Assembly: GCA_017436525.1 (NCBI GenBank)
Contig: JAFSCX010000036.1
Location: 1 to 33,270 of the forward strand
Direction: 5' to 3'
Origin: Clostridia bacterium
Lineage (GTDB): Bacteria; Bacillota; Clostridia; Oscillospirales; QAKW01
DNA: 33,270 nt
Part shown: positions 7,315 through 17,700 of the stretch, piece by piece
Numbering within the stretch: the stretch's first letter is position 1
Layout: each line of letters opens with the position of its first letter
Program-made: the position numbers and the translations under genes
Notes under the pieces: generated by a model
Told to the model about the DNA's origin: nothing
The model's input: the letters and a program-made list of their open reading frames with translations, nothing else
Database searches by the model: none

Positions 7315-7367
7315 ATATGATATAACAGTTCAATGAAAAATCAATTCTCACGGGAGGCAACCGCTAT

Positions 7368-10346
7368 ATGAAAACCAAGCTATCCGGACGTTTTTTCTGG
7401 GCACTGACTCTATTTAGCCTTGTCGGTCAGATCGCCTGGGTCGTAGAAAATATGTATCTCAATGTATTTATTTATAAAATGTTTCGAGCTACTGCTGCCG
7501 ATATTTCCAATATGGTGGCGGCAAGCGCAGTTGCCGCCACATTAACAACTGTCTTAATCGGTGCACTATCCGACCGAATCGGAAAGCGTAAAATTTTCAT
7601 CTGCGGCGGTTATATTTTATGGGGAATATCGATCCTTTCTTTTATGCTTTTGCGCGCAGATATTTTATCCGCCATCATCCCGATGACGGTAAATGCCATG
7701 AGCATTGGCATCTCCCTTACCATCGCTCTTGATTGCTTGATGACCTTCTTAGGCTCTTCTGCCAACGATGCTGCCTTTAATGCATGGGTAACCGATTCTA
7801 CCGATTCCTCCAATCGCGGCGCAGCAGAAGGTATCAATGCCATGATGCCTTTAGTAGCAATCCTCGCTGTATTCGGCGGATTTATGGCTTTTGACCTTAA
7901 TATCCCACAAAGCTGGACTTGGATTTTTCTGATTATCGGTATTGTCGTATTAGTTGTAGGAATCTTAGGCTGTTTTCTCATTAAAGATCCATCCTGTGCC
8001 CCTGCAAAAGGCAACTACTTCCATCATGTCATCTATAGCTTTCTTCCTGCCACAATTAAGAAAACTCCTTCCCTTTATATCCATCTTTTTGCATTTATTT
8101 TATTCAATATCTCTATCCAGATCTTTATGCCGTATTTGATCCTCTATTACGAGGTATCCCTAAAGATGAGCAATTATGTATTGATCATGGCTCCGGCCAT
8201 TATTTTAGCCTCCATCGCAACCTTCTTTTGGGGAAAGGTTTATGATAAAAAAGGATTTCGCTTCTCTTGCTTATTCTCCCTCCTATGGTTGAGCCTTGGA
8301 TATATTCTCCTATATTTCATGAAAAATACAATGGCGGTATTTCTTGGCTCATTGCTGATGATGTGTGGCTATTTATCCGGTATGGCCGTATTCGGTGCAA
8401 AAATCCGCGATCTTACACCGCAAGGAAAAGCAGGCAGATTTCAAGGAATACGAATCTTTTCGCAGGTTCTCATACCGGGAATTATCGGTCCTTTCATCGG
8501 AAAGACCGTATTATCTGATGCACAATTGATTCAAAATTCCAACGGAACAACCTCTTTTATTCCCAACGAGAAGATTTTTTTAGCAGCATTAATTGCTGCG
8601 GCAGTCATTTTCATCTACTATGGGATTCTGTTGATGCAAAAAAAGCCGAGAACCCTCTCTCTTCCCACCCCCTTTGAAGCCGATCACTCTTGGGAGGAAT
8701 ATCCCCGCCCTCATATGCGCAGAGAAAGCTATCTTTCCCTCTGCGGAGAGTGGGATTTGGCGGTAATTAAGAGAAATCAAAAGGAAGATTTGGGCAAAAT
8801 CTTGGTTCCTTTCCCACCGGAATCTATGCTTTCCGGCATAAAACGTACATTAAAGCGAAATGAGCACCTCTTGTATTGTAAAGTATTTGAACTTTACAGT
8901 AAACCTGATACAAAAACACTGCTACATTTCGGTGCCGTCGATCAATTCTGCGTTCTTTCGGTTAACGGGAGCACTGTAGGAGCCCATCAAGGCGGATATC
9001 TCCCCTTTACTTTTGATATTACAGAACATTGCAAACAGGGTTCCAATGAAATTGCGCTGGAGGTATGGGACGATCTCGATAAGACACTTCCCTATGGTAA
9101 GCAACGAAAAAAGCGCGGCGGAATGTGGTATACCCCTGTAAGCGGAATTTGGCAAGCGGTATGGCTGGAGCAGGTGCCAAATAATTATATCGAGGCTATT
9201 AAAATCATCCCCACCCTTAATAGCGTAACAATCGAAACAATAGGCGGTGCAAAAGAGAAAACCATTTCGTTCAAAGGGCAGAAATATCATTATTCAGGGG
9301 ATCGCTATACACTGCAAGTAGAAAATCCGATCCATTGGACTCCCGATACCCCCCATCTCTATCCCTTCACTCTTACCGCAGGTGATGATCATATTGAATC
9401 CTACTTTGCTTTGCGCACCATCACGATTGAAAAATGCGGAAGGCAATCCTATATCTGCTTAAATCAGAAACCCTATTTTTTCCATGGACTTTTAGATCAG
9501 GGCTATTATAGCGACGGCATCTATCTCCCCGCTTCCCCCGAAGGTTATCTTTATGATATTACAACCATGAAAGAATTAGGATTCAATACGCTTAGAAAAC
9601 ACATTAAAATCGAGCCGGATCTTTTTTATTATTATTGCGATAAATACGGCATGATCGTTTTTCAAGATATGGTCAATAGCGGGCCTTATAATTATCTTCT
9701 TGATACCGTATTGCCTACGATCGGCTTAAAGCGGCTGCCAGAGCGCTTTGCTTCCAAAAAAAGAAAGCACGCTTTTGAGCTTCACGCAAAGGAAACCATT
9801 GATCTGCTCTATAACCATCCCAGCGTATGCTACTATACCATATTCAATGAAGGCTGGGGTCAATATCATTCCGATGGTGTTTATAAAAAATTAAAATCAT
9901 TAGACGGCAGCCGCATATGGGATGCGACCTCCGGCTGGTTTATCCGCAAAGAAAGCGATGTAACCAGCGAGCATATCTATTTCAGAAAAGCCGATTTTAA
10001 GATTCATCCCCATCGACCTGCGGTGCTTTCGGAATTCGGCGGCTATTCCTGCAAAATTCCCGATCATTCCTATAATTTAGATAAAACATACGGCTACCGC
10101 TATTATCAAAGGCCCGAAGATTTCACCTCAGCCTTAGAAGAGCTCTATACCCAAGAAATTATACCGATGATCAAAAAAGGCCTCAATGCGGCTATTTTAA
10201 CGCAGGTAAGCGATGTTGAGGATGAAACCAATGGTCTTATAACCTATGATCGCAGAATTATTAAAACAGACTTTGGAAGGATGCAAGATCTTGCCGATAA
10301 ACTACGGAAAACCTTCCATGATACTACGGAGAAGAAAAATGACTAA
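7368..10346 (+). CDS. MFS sugar transporter fused to a GH2 glycosidase
   Basis: One uninterrupted 992-codon frame. Residues 1-425 form an MFS permease with about 12 hydrophobic segments and the loop motif GALSDRIGKRK (65-75). Residues about 440-985 form a GH2 enzyme: sugar-binding domain from PRPHMRRESY, SGIWQAVWLE at 592-601, a TIM barrel from about 695, acid/base E828 in the FNEGWGQ segment and nucleophile E889 in LSEFGG. The linker is only about 20 residues and there is no signal peptide, so the hydrolase should sit on the cytoplasmic face of its transporter, coupling uptake of a glycoside to its cleavage. Beta-galactoside and beta-glucuronide are both possible. Ribosome binding site GGGAGG at 7352. 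The next gene overlaps its end by 8 bases. Confidence 0.9.
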   Translation: MKTKLSGRFFWALTLFSLVGQIAWVVENMYLNVFIYKMFRATAADISNMVAASAVAATLTTVLIGALSDRIGKRKIFICGGYILWGISILSFMLLRADILSAIIPMTVNAMSIGISLTIALDCLMTFLGSSANDAAFNAWVTDSTDSSNRGAAEGINAMMPLVAILAVFGGFMAFDLNIPQSWTWIFLIIGIVVLVVGILGCFLIKDPSCAPAKGNYFHHVIYSFLPATIKKTPSLYIHLFAFILFNISIQIFMPYLILYYEVSLKMSNYVLIMAPAIILASIATFFWGKVYDKKGFRFSCLFSLLWLSLGYILLYFMKNTMAVFLGSLLMMCGYLSGMAVFGAKIRDLTPQGKAGRFQGIRIFSQVLIPGIIGPFIGKTVLSDAQLIQNSNGTTSFIPNEKIFLAALIAAAVIFIYYGILLMQKKPRTLSLPTPFEADHSWEEYPRPHMRRESYLSLCGEWDLAVIKRNQKEDLGKILVPFPPESMLSGIKRTLKRNEHLLYCKVFELYSKPDTKTLLHFGAVDQFCVLSVNGSTVGAHQGGYLPFTFDITEHCKQGSNEIALEVWDDLDKTLPYGKQRKKRGGMWYTPVSGIWQAVWLEQVPNNYIEAIKIIPTLNSVTIETIGGAKEKTISFKGQKYHYSGDRYTLQVENPIHWTPDTPHLYPFTLTAGDDHIESYFALRTITIEKCGRQSYICLNQKPYFFHGLLDQGYYSDGIYLPASPEGYLYDITTMKELGFNTLRKHIKIEPDLFYYYCDKYGMIVFQDMVNSGPYNYLLDTVLPTIGLKRLPERFASKKRKHAFELHAKETIDLLYNHPSVCYYTIFNEGWGQYHSDGVYKKLKSLDGSRIWDATSGWFIRKESDVTSEHIYFRKADFKIHPHRPAVLSEFGGYSCKIPDHSYNLDKTYGYRYYQRPEDFTSALEELYTQEIIPMIKKGLNAAILTQVSDVEDETNGLITYDRRIIKTDFGRMQDLADKLRKTFHDTTEKKND

Positions 10347-10791
10347 AATCATGTTTATCTGCCACGGCAACATCTGCCGCTCTCCTATGGGAGAATTTAT
10401 TCTAAAAGACCTTACAATGAAGAGAGGTCTTTCGGATCGCTTTTATATTGCCTCCTGCGCCACCAGCACCGAGGAGATTGGCAATCCTGTCTATCCCCCC
10501 GCAAGAGAGAAGTTGGCGCAGCATGGAATTTCCTGCCAAAGGAAACGAGCTGTTCAGCTCAAGAGAAGCGATTATTCGGAATATGATTTATTTCTTTGCA
10601 TGGATCGCTATAATCTGCGCAATGCCCTCCGGATCTTCGGTGAGGATCCCAATAAAAAAGTAAGGATGCTGATGGATTATGCAGGCCGAGATGCCGATGT
10701 AGATGATCCTTGGTATAGCGGCAATTTTGATCAAGCTTTTGATGATATCAAAGAAGGCTGTCTTGGTCTTTTGGAGGCTCTAATTCAATGA
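10339..10791 (+). CDS. Low-molecular-weight protein-tyrosine phosphatase
   Basis: A 150-residue phosphatase with the P-loop C8-HGNIC-R14-S at the extreme N-terminus and the general acid D123-P124 in DDPWYSG, both as the family requires. It should hydrolyse phosphotyrosine on proteins or, in some relatives, phosphoarginine. The ATG at 10339 is chosen over the longer upstream frame because it places the P-loop at the canonical position and has GGAG eight bases before it. It overlaps the end of the MFS-GH2 gene by 8 bases and the FliB-like gene by 4, so all three are probably translated from one message. Confidence 0.92.
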   Translation: MTKIMFICHGNICRSPMGEFILKDLTMKRGLSDRFYIASCATSTEEIGNPVYPPAREKLAQHGISCQRKRAVQLKRSDYSEYDLFLCMDRYNLRNALRIFGEDPNKKVRMLMDYAGRDADVDDPWYSGNFDQAFDDIKEGCLGLLEALIQ

Positions 10792-11714
10792 AAGCACTAA
10801 TTGCCCCTTGCTATTATCCCGCCTTTTCTTGCATTGCGGATCGCTGCAAAAATAATTGCTGCATTGGTTGGGAAATAGATATTGACCCAAAGACCTATAA
10901 AAATTATCAAATGCTATCCGGCGCCTTAGGCAAAAGAATGGAAACCGCCCTCTCCCTTGAAGGAGGAACCCCTCATTTCAAATTAGATGCGAAAGAACGC
11001 TGCCCCTTTCTTGCCGAAAACGGTCTTTGCGAAATTATATCCGAGCTTGGCGAGGGCGCCCTTTGCAATATCTGCAAAGATCATCCTCGATTTCGCAACC
11101 ATTATTCCGGCGCCATTGAAATCGGATTAGGGCTTTGCTGCGAGGAGGCGGCACGCCTGATCCTCACCCAAACCGAGAAGATGCATTTAATCTCTTTAGA
11201 TTCCAAAGAAGAACAATATAATGAAGAAGAGCGCATTTTACTCTCTTTCAGAAATGAATTATTTGAAATTTTGCAAAATCGCTGCATCCCCTTTCATTCG
11301 CGCATCAATCAAATTGCAGATAGAGGCCGCCTCATTTTGCCCTCCCCTTCGCGTTATCTTTCCATTTTGAAAGAAACAGAACGAATGGATCCAAGTTTCA
11401 ATCGCACCCTCGATCAGATTATTTGCGAAAAATGGCCTATATTTCATGCAAAAGATTGGGAACTTCCCATGGAGCAGCTTGCCATCTATTTTTTATATCG
11501 CCATATATCCGGTGCATTGGAGGATGGATTTTTGCGAGAGCGTATTGCCTTTGTGCTCCTCTCAACCTTGACAATAGCAACCATCACCATGCAACAAGCC
11601 GATTGTGATTTCCCGCTTGAGCTGCTTATCGATACCGCGCGGATCTATTCCAGCGAAATTGAATATTCCGATCGAAACCTTGAGATGATCCTCTCCTCCC
11701 TTCGACTATCATAA
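10788..11714 (+). CDS. FliB-family flagellin lysine-N-methylase-like protein
   Basis: A 308-residue cysteine-rich protein of the FliB family, named for methylation of flagellin lysines in Salmonella. The signature near the N-terminus is YYPAFSCIADRC followed by C24-C25-IGW; later come CPFLAENGLC, LCNICKDHPRF and LGLCC. The clustered cysteines suggest a metal or Fe-S centre. The ATG overlaps the phosphatase TGA as ATGA. No flagellar gene is in this window, and family members are common in non-motile Clostridia, so the true target may be another protein. The family is recognised; the substrate is unknown. Confidence 0.8.
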   Translation: MKALIAPCYYPAFSCIADRCKNNCCIGWEIDIDPKTYKNYQMLSGALGKRMETALSLEGGTPHFKLDAKERCPFLAENGLCEIISELGEGALCNICKDHPRFRNHYSGAIEIGLGLCCEEAARLILTQTEKMHLISLDSKEEQYNEEERILLSFRNELFEILQNRCIPFHSRINQIADRGRLILPSPSRYLSILKETERMDPSFNRTLDQIICEKWPIFHAKDWELPMEQLAIYFLYRHISGALEDGFLRERIAFVLLSTLTIATITMQQADCDFPLELLIDTARIYSSEIEYSDRNLEMILSSLRLS

Positions 11715-11765
11715 AACTTGATATAATCGCATATGGTGAATTAAAGAAAACAAAGGAGCATCACC

Positions 11766-14396
11766 ATGAGCGAAATAAAAATGAAACTCGGTCTTTCTGA
11801 GGATCAGGTGAAAGAATCCCGCAAAAAATACGGCAGTAACACGCTGACCAGAAAGAAGCGAAAAAGTTTTATTCGTCAATTTATCGGCAGTTTCGGGGAT
11901 CCGATCATTAAAATTCTAATGGCGGCATTGGCAATCAATGTCCTCTTTCTCTTCCGAAACGCGGATTGGTTTGAGGCAGTAGGAATTGCTGCCGCCATTT
12001 TTCTTGCCACATTTATCTCTACCCTCTCTGAATTCGGCAGTGAATCTGCCTTTTTGGAATTACAACGCTCTGCTCAAAATATCACTTGCCGTGTCATGAG
12101 AAAAAAAGGAATTACCGAAATTCCCGTTGGCGAGATCGTTGTCGGAGATATTGTACTTTTGCAAGCCGGCGAGAGAATCCCCGCAGACGGAATCCTTATC
12201 AATGGGCGCTTACGGGTCGATCAATCATCCCTAAACGGAGAAAGCAAAGAGGCGGAGAAATTCCCAAAGGCAGATAGCGGAAAATGGGATCTTAATTGCA
12301 ACAATCAATTATTTCAAAGCAGCGTTGTAACCGAAGGGGATGGAATGATGGAGGTACGGCGGATCGGCGACCATACGTTTCTCGGAAATATGGCGGGAGA
12401 TCTGCAAGATGAGACACCGGAAAGCCCTCTGAAGGAACGATTAAATTCCCTCGCCTCCTCCATCAGTAAGCTTGGTTACATAGCAGCAGGGCTTATTGCT
12501 TTTGCCGATCTTTTTAATAGCTTCTTTATGGACAACGGCATGAATATGGCCGCTATACTATCGGATTTTTCTCATCTTAACATCTGGCTGCCGAGAGTTC
12601 TCCATGCCCTCACCTTAGCCACTGCTGTCATTGTAATGGCAGTGCCCGAAGGATTACCGATGATGATCACTGTTGTACTTTCCTCCAATATGCTTCGTAT
12701 GCTGAAGGATCAGGTGATGGTGAGAAAGCTTGTGGGAATCGAGACCTCAGGGAGTCTGAACATATTATTTACCGATAAAACAGGTACCCTGACCAAGGGG
12801 CGCTTACAGGTGGTAACCATTGTAGACGGGCAAGGAAAGAATTACGCAAAAGTCCAAAAAACACCGCCGGACGTTCGCCGTATTTTAGAATTAAACGGCC
12901 TTTATAATACAGCCTGCGATATTGGTGATGGGAAAGTTCTCGGCGGCAATGCAACAGACCGAGCGTTAATGGAAAGTATTCTGCCTGTTCGCAGATCAAG
13001 TAAATGCTCTTCATGCCAGACAATCCCTTTTGACAGCCGCCATAAATTCTCAGTTGCCCATATCAAAGAGAAGCAAGACTTTTATATTATAAAAGGCGCA
13101 CCGGAGAAAATCATCGGCGCCTGCAAATATTTCATCAATGAAAAGGGTGAAAAAAAACCTTTTCAATCCCGCTCCGCCGAAGAACAACGGCGGGTTTTAT
13201 CGGCCAAAGCAATCCGCATGATTGCAGTGGCGATCGCAGAGCACAAGGTTACTTCTGAGCAAGACTTAAAAGATCTCACTTTTGTTTCCCTCTTGGGCCT
13301 TCGCGATGAGATCAGAAGAGAGGTTCCTGCTGCCATAAGAGAAGCGGAATCCGCCGGAATACAGGTCGTCATGATGACAGGAGACAGTAAAGATACCGCT
13401 ATTGCCATCGGGCGTGATGCCGGCTTGCTGAAGGGCAATAAAAACGAAGTTGTGCTGACCAGTGAAGAGCTTGCAAAGCTTTCCGATCAGAAGCTAACAG
13501 AGCTTTTGCCAAATCTTAAAATCATAGCCCGCGCACTGCCTACCGATAAAAGCAGGCTGGTGCGCCTTGCCCAAAGCCGCGGATTGGTAACAGGGATGAC
13601 AGGCGACGGCATCAATGATGCCCCCGCCTTAAAGCGTGCAGATGTTGGTTTTGCGATGGGGAGCGGCACTGAGGTGGCAAAGGAAGCCGGCGACATCATT
13701 ATTTTAGATAATAATTTCGCTTCCATCAGCAAAGCCATTCGCTATGGGCGCACCATCTTCAAAAGTATTCGTAAATTCATTGTCTATCAATTCACCATGA
13801 ATCTTTGCGCAGTGGGCGTCTCTTTGATTGGACCATTCATTGGAATCGACACGCCGGTTACCGTAATCCAAATGCTTTGGATTAATATCATCATGGACAC
13901 CCTTGCAGGGCTTGCTTTTGCCGGAGAACCCGCTTTGAGCAGATACATGAAGGAGAGACCCAAATCAAGAAAAGAGACGATCATAAGCAAAAAAATGACC
14001 CTGCAAATCATCTGGATGGGCGGCTATACCATGGCACTATGCACTTTATTCTTAGCACTCCCCTTCTTTCGCAATCATTTTGAATTTGACCAAAATCCCA
14101 TTCCATTTCTGACAGCATTTTATGCGCTCTTTATCTACTCCGGTGTTTTTAATAGCTTTAACGCACGCACAGAATCTGTCAATCCATTAGCAAATCTTCC
14201 GAAAAATCCCATTTTTATCATCATCATGCTCATCGTTGCTATGGTGCAATTGATTATGATTTATTTTGGCGGAAAGGTATTTCGCACATCCGGTCTTTCC
14301 TTTGAAGACCTAAGAATGATCCTTCTTCTTGCCTTTACGGTAATCCCCGCTGAAATGATTAGAAAGATCATCATGAAAGGCTCACGTAAATCGTGA
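11766..14396 (+). CDS. PMCA/SERCA-like calcium-translocating P-type ATPase
   Basis: An 876-residue P2-type cation pump. Visible landmarks are the actuator TGES-equivalent NGES near 157-160, the ion-binding PEGLP (294-298) in M4, the phosphorylation site D337-KTGT, the nucleotide-domain KGAPE, the hinge TGDGINDAPALKRADVGFAMG, and six C-terminal hydrophobic segments. PEGL and the C-terminal half match PMCA-type Ca2+ ATPases, so calcium export is most likely; manganese cannot be excluded. AAAGGAG precedes the ATG. A TATAAT at 11722-11727 without a good -35 may be its promoter. The TGA stop lies inside the terminator stem. Confidence 0.88.
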   Translation: MSEIKMKLGLSEDQVKESRKKYGSNTLTRKKRKSFIRQFIGSFGDPIIKILMAALAINVLFLFRNADWFEAVGIAAAIFLATFISTLSEFGSESAFLELQRSAQNITCRVMRKKGITEIPVGEIVVGDIVLLQAGERIPADGILINGRLRVDQSSLNGESKEAEKFPKADSGKWDLNCNNQLFQSSVVTEGDGMMEVRRIGDHTFLGNMAGDLQDETPESPLKERLNSLASSISKLGYIAAGLIAFADLFNSFFMDNGMNMAAILSDFSHLNIWLPRVLHALTLATAVIVMAVPEGLPMMITVVLSSNMLRMLKDQVMVRKLVGIETSGSLNILFTDKTGTLTKGRLQVVTIVDGQGKNYAKVQKTPPDVRRILELNGLYNTACDIGDGKVLGGNATDRALMESILPVRRSSKCSSCQTIPFDSRHKFSVAHIKEKQDFYIIKGAPEKIIGACKYFINEKGEKKPFQSRSAEEQRRVLSAKAIRMIAVAIAEHKVTSEQDLKDLTFVSLLGLRDEIRREVPAAIREAESAGIQVVMMTGDSKDTAIAIGRDAGLLKGNKNEVVLTSEELAKLSDQKLTELLPNLKIIARALPTDKSRLVRLAQSRGLVTGMTGDGINDAPALKRADVGFAMGSGTEVAKEAGDIIILDNNFASISKAIRYGRTIFKSIRKFIVYQFTMNLCAVGVSLIGPFIGIDTPVTVIQMLWINIIMDTLAGLAFAGEPALSRYMKERPKSRKETIISKKMTLQIIWMGGYTMALCTLFLALPFFRNHFEFDQNPIPFLTAFYALFIYSGVFNSFNARTESVNPLANLPKNPIFIIIMLIVAMVQLIMIYFGGKVFRTSGLSFEDLRMILLLAFTVIPAEMIRKIIMKGSRKS

Positions 14397-14402
14397 GCCT
14401 TT
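14376..14402 (+). terminator. Terminator overlapping the end of the P-type ATPase gene
   Basis: A perfect 11 bp stem (14376-14386 with 14392-14402) and a five-base loop; the stop codon at 14394-14396 lies in the 3' arm. The T tract is short and interrupted, so efficiency may be moderate. Confidence 0.7.
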
Positions 14403-14422
14403 ATATTAATTAAATTATTATG

Positions 14423-14452
14423 TTGACTTTTTATAATAGGATGTGATAGAAT
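14423..14452 (+). promoter_or_regulatory. Promoter of the T-box-ileS transcript
   Basis: TTGACT (14423-14428), 18 nt spacer, TAGAAT (14447-14452); start expected near 14459, just before the T-box Stem I. Confidence 0.65.
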
Positions 14453-14462
14453 ACAAATGATA

Positions 14463-14703
14463 TAAAGACATTGAAGGAAAAGAGTAGTTTCTTGCAAACC
14501 CCTCAGCGAATCGGGGGCGGTGAGAGCCCGATGGTAGTAGCAAAAAGCGAAAATCATTCCAGAGTTGAAGGCCGAACATGCCAATTGGCGTCAGTAAGTC
14601 TCTCCGCATTGCCCATGCGTTACAATCGGCCGCAGATGATCGTCTGATGATAGGTGGTTATGAAAGTATGCTTTCATCCTGCAATCAGGATGGGGGCTTT
14701 TTT
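14463..14703 (+). promoter_or_regulatory. T-box riboswitch, isoleucine-specific
   Basis: The 337 bp between the ATPase and ileS is a T-box leader. Stem I starts near AAGGAAAAGAGTAGT (14474 on) and closes with GGAA/TTCC pairing; on its 3' side GCGAA-A-ATC-A (14547-14556) presents ATC as the isoleucine specifier. The antiterminator is complete: AGG (14652-14654) pairs with CCT (14678-14680), ATGAAAG (14660-14666) pairs with CTTTCAT (14671-14677), and the bulge TGGTT offers UGGU to an uncharged tRNA ending ACCA. The competing terminator pairs 14670-14681 with 14686-14697 (three G-U pairs) and is followed by six T. Uncharged tRNA-Ile should therefore allow read-through into ileS. Confidence 0.88.
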
Positions 14704-14733
14704 ATTTTGCAGAAAAAAGAAGGAGTACAAATC

Positions 14734-17700
14734 ATGTATAAGAATGTATCCCCGAATTTGAATTTTGTAGAGGAAGAAAAAAGAATCGAAAAATTCTGGC
14801 AAGAAAAAAAGATCTTTGAAAAGAGTATTGATTCCCGCAAGAAAGGCACTCCCTATGTCTTCTATGATGGCCCTCCTACCGCTAATGGTAAGCCTCATAT
14901 CGGGCATGTATTGACTCGTGTAATCAAGGATATGATTCCCCGCTATCGCACCATGAAAGGTTGCATGGTGCCTCGTAAAGCAGGTTGGGATACCCATGGT
15001 CTGCCTGTAGAGCTCGAAGTTGAAAAGATGCTCGGTCTGGATGGAAAAGAGCAGATTGAAGAATATGGCCTGGAGCCCTTTATCGGCTATTGCAAAGAGA
15101 GCGTTTGGAAATATAAGGGGATGTGGGAAGATTTTTCCCGTACGGTTGGCTTTTGGGCCGATATGGATGATCCTTATGTTACCTACGATAATAATTTCAT
15201 CGAATCCGAGTGGTGGGCATTAAAGAAAATCTTTGATAAAAAGCTCCTTTATAAAGGCTTTAAGATTGTGCCCTATTGCCCCCGTTGCGGGACCCCCCTC
15301 TCCTCTCACGAGGTGGCTCAGGGGTATAAAGCGGTCAAAGAACGCAGTGCTGTTGTCCGCTTCAAGGTTGTAGGAGAAGATGCCTATTTTCTCGCTTGGA
15401 CCACTACCCCTTGGACCCTCCCCAGCAATGTGGCTCTCTGCGTAAATCCCAATGAGACCTATTGCAAAGTGGCTGCAGCAGATGGTTATACCTATTATAT
15501 GGCTGAGGCGCTGCTGGATACTATCCTTGGAAAACTCGCCACAGAAGATACCCCGGCTTATAAAGTTTTGGAGCGTTATAAAGGAACGGACCTTGAGCGC
15601 AAGGAATATGAGCCCCTCTTCGACTTTGTAAAGCCGATTTGCGATAAGCAAAATAAAAAAGGTCATTATATCACCTGCGATAATTATGTAACCATGTCTG
15701 ATGGTACCGGTATTGTCCATATCGCTCCCGCCTTTGGTGAGGATGATGCGAATGTAGGCCGTAAATATGATCTTCCCTTTGTCCAATTGGTGAACGGTAA
15801 AGGCGAGCTGACAGAAGAGACTCCTTATGCAGGCCTCTTTGTAAAGAAGGCGGATCCGCTTGTGCTTTCTGATCTGGAAAAAGCAGGCCTTCTCTTTGAC
15901 GCGCCGAAATTTGAGCATGATTATCCCTTCTGTTGGCGCTGCGATACCCCGCTGATTTACTATGCGCGTGAATCCTGGTTCATTAAAATGACCGAGGTGC
16001 GCGAAGATCTGATCCGCAACAACAATACCATCAATTGGATTCCCGAATCCATCGGTAAGGGCCGCTTCGGCGATTGGCTTGAAAATGTGCAGGATTGGGG
16101 TATTTCCCGTAATCGCTATTGGGGCACTCCCCTCAATATTTGGCAATGCGATTGCGGCCATCTCCATTCTATCGGCAGCATTGAAGAGCTCAAAGCAATG
16201 TCGGATAACTGCCCCGAGGAGATTGAGCTCCATCGCCCGTTTATCGATGCCGTTACGATTAAATGCCCTGTCTGCGGCAAAGAAATGCATCGTGTCCCCG
16301 AGGTAATCGACTGCTGGTTTGATTCCGGCGCGATGCCCTTTGCGCAGCATCATTATCCTTTTGAGAATAAAGAGCTTTTCGAATCCCAATTTCCTGCCGA
16401 CTTTATCTCCGAGGCAGTAGACCAAACCCGCGGATGGTTCTATTCTCTTCTTGCCATCTCTACCCTTATCTTTAATAAAGCTCCTTATAAGAATGTAATT
16501 GTATTGGGCCATGTTCAAGATGAAAACGGCCAGAAGATGAGTAAATCCAAAGGAAATGCTGTGGATCCCTTTGATGCATTAGAGACCTATGGTGCAGATG
16601 CCATTCGCTGGTATTTCTATACCAACTCTGCTCCTTGGCTTCCCAATCGTTTCCATGGAAAAGCCGTTACTGAAGGGCAACGCAAATTCATGGGTACCCT
16701 TTGGAATACCTATGCATTCTTCACCCTCTATGCCAACATTGATCGCTTTGATGCTTCCAAATATGATCTTGCAGATTGTCAATTAACCGTTATGGATCGT
16801 TGGATTCTTTCCAAGCTCAATACCATGGTTAAGAATGTAGATTACAACCTTGCCAACTATCGGATTCCCGAAGCTGCCCGTGCATTGGAAAGCTTTGTGG
16901 ACGACCTGAGCAATTGGTATGTTCGCCGCGGCAGAGAGCGCTATTGGGTTCCTACCATGACCGATGATAAGATCGCAGCATATATGACCCTTTATCACGC
17001 TCTGGTGATTACTGCAAAAACTGCTGCTCCCATGATTCCCTTTATGGCCGAGAATATCTACCAGAATTTGGTCTGCAGCATTGATAAGAGTGCTCCCGAA
17101 AGCATCCATCTTTGCGATTTCCCCGTAGTAGATGAAAGCAGAATTGATTCCGCTTTAGAGAATGATATGGATCGGCTGCTCAATATCGTCGTATTAGGGC
17201 GTGCAGCAAGAAATGGTTCGGGGCGCAAAAATCGTCAGCCTCTTGCCTCTATGTATGTAGAAAGCGCCGAGGGGCTTGGAGAAGAATTCATCGAAATCAT
17301 TAAAGATGAATTGAATATCAAGGCAGTAGAATTCAAGAGCGATCTTTCTGAGTTCTTATCCTATGAATTCAAACCTCAGCTCAAGACAGTCGGCCCTAAA
17401 TATGGCAAGCAACTCGGCGAAATCCGTACTGCCCTTGCAGAGATTGACGGCAGCGCAGCAAAGGCCGAATTGGATGATTGCGGCGTGCTCACTCTTGATC
17501 TTGCAAGCGGAATTGTCAAGCTTGAGATTGAGGATCTTTTAATCAACGTTGCTCAAAAAGAAGGCTTCTATACCGCGAAGGACAGAGGTTATACCGTTGT
17601 ATTGGATATCAATCTCACCGACGAGCTGATTCGCGAAGGCATGATTCGCGAGATCATTTCCAAGATCCAGACCATGCGGAAGGATTCCGGTTTTGAGGTT

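Noticed and set aside
10246..10338. N-terminal extension of the tyrosine phosphatase
   Set aside because: It lies inside the GH2 coding sequence and would displace the P-loop from its canonical N-terminal position.
14578..14733. N-terminal extension of ileS
   Set aside because: It would translate the T-box antiterminator and terminator; the ATG at 14734 has the ribosome binding site and the normal IleS N-terminus.
15220..16518. 432-codon minus-strand open frame
   Set aside because: It lies wholly inside ileS, has no recognisable domain, and is explained by the codon bias of the sense gene.
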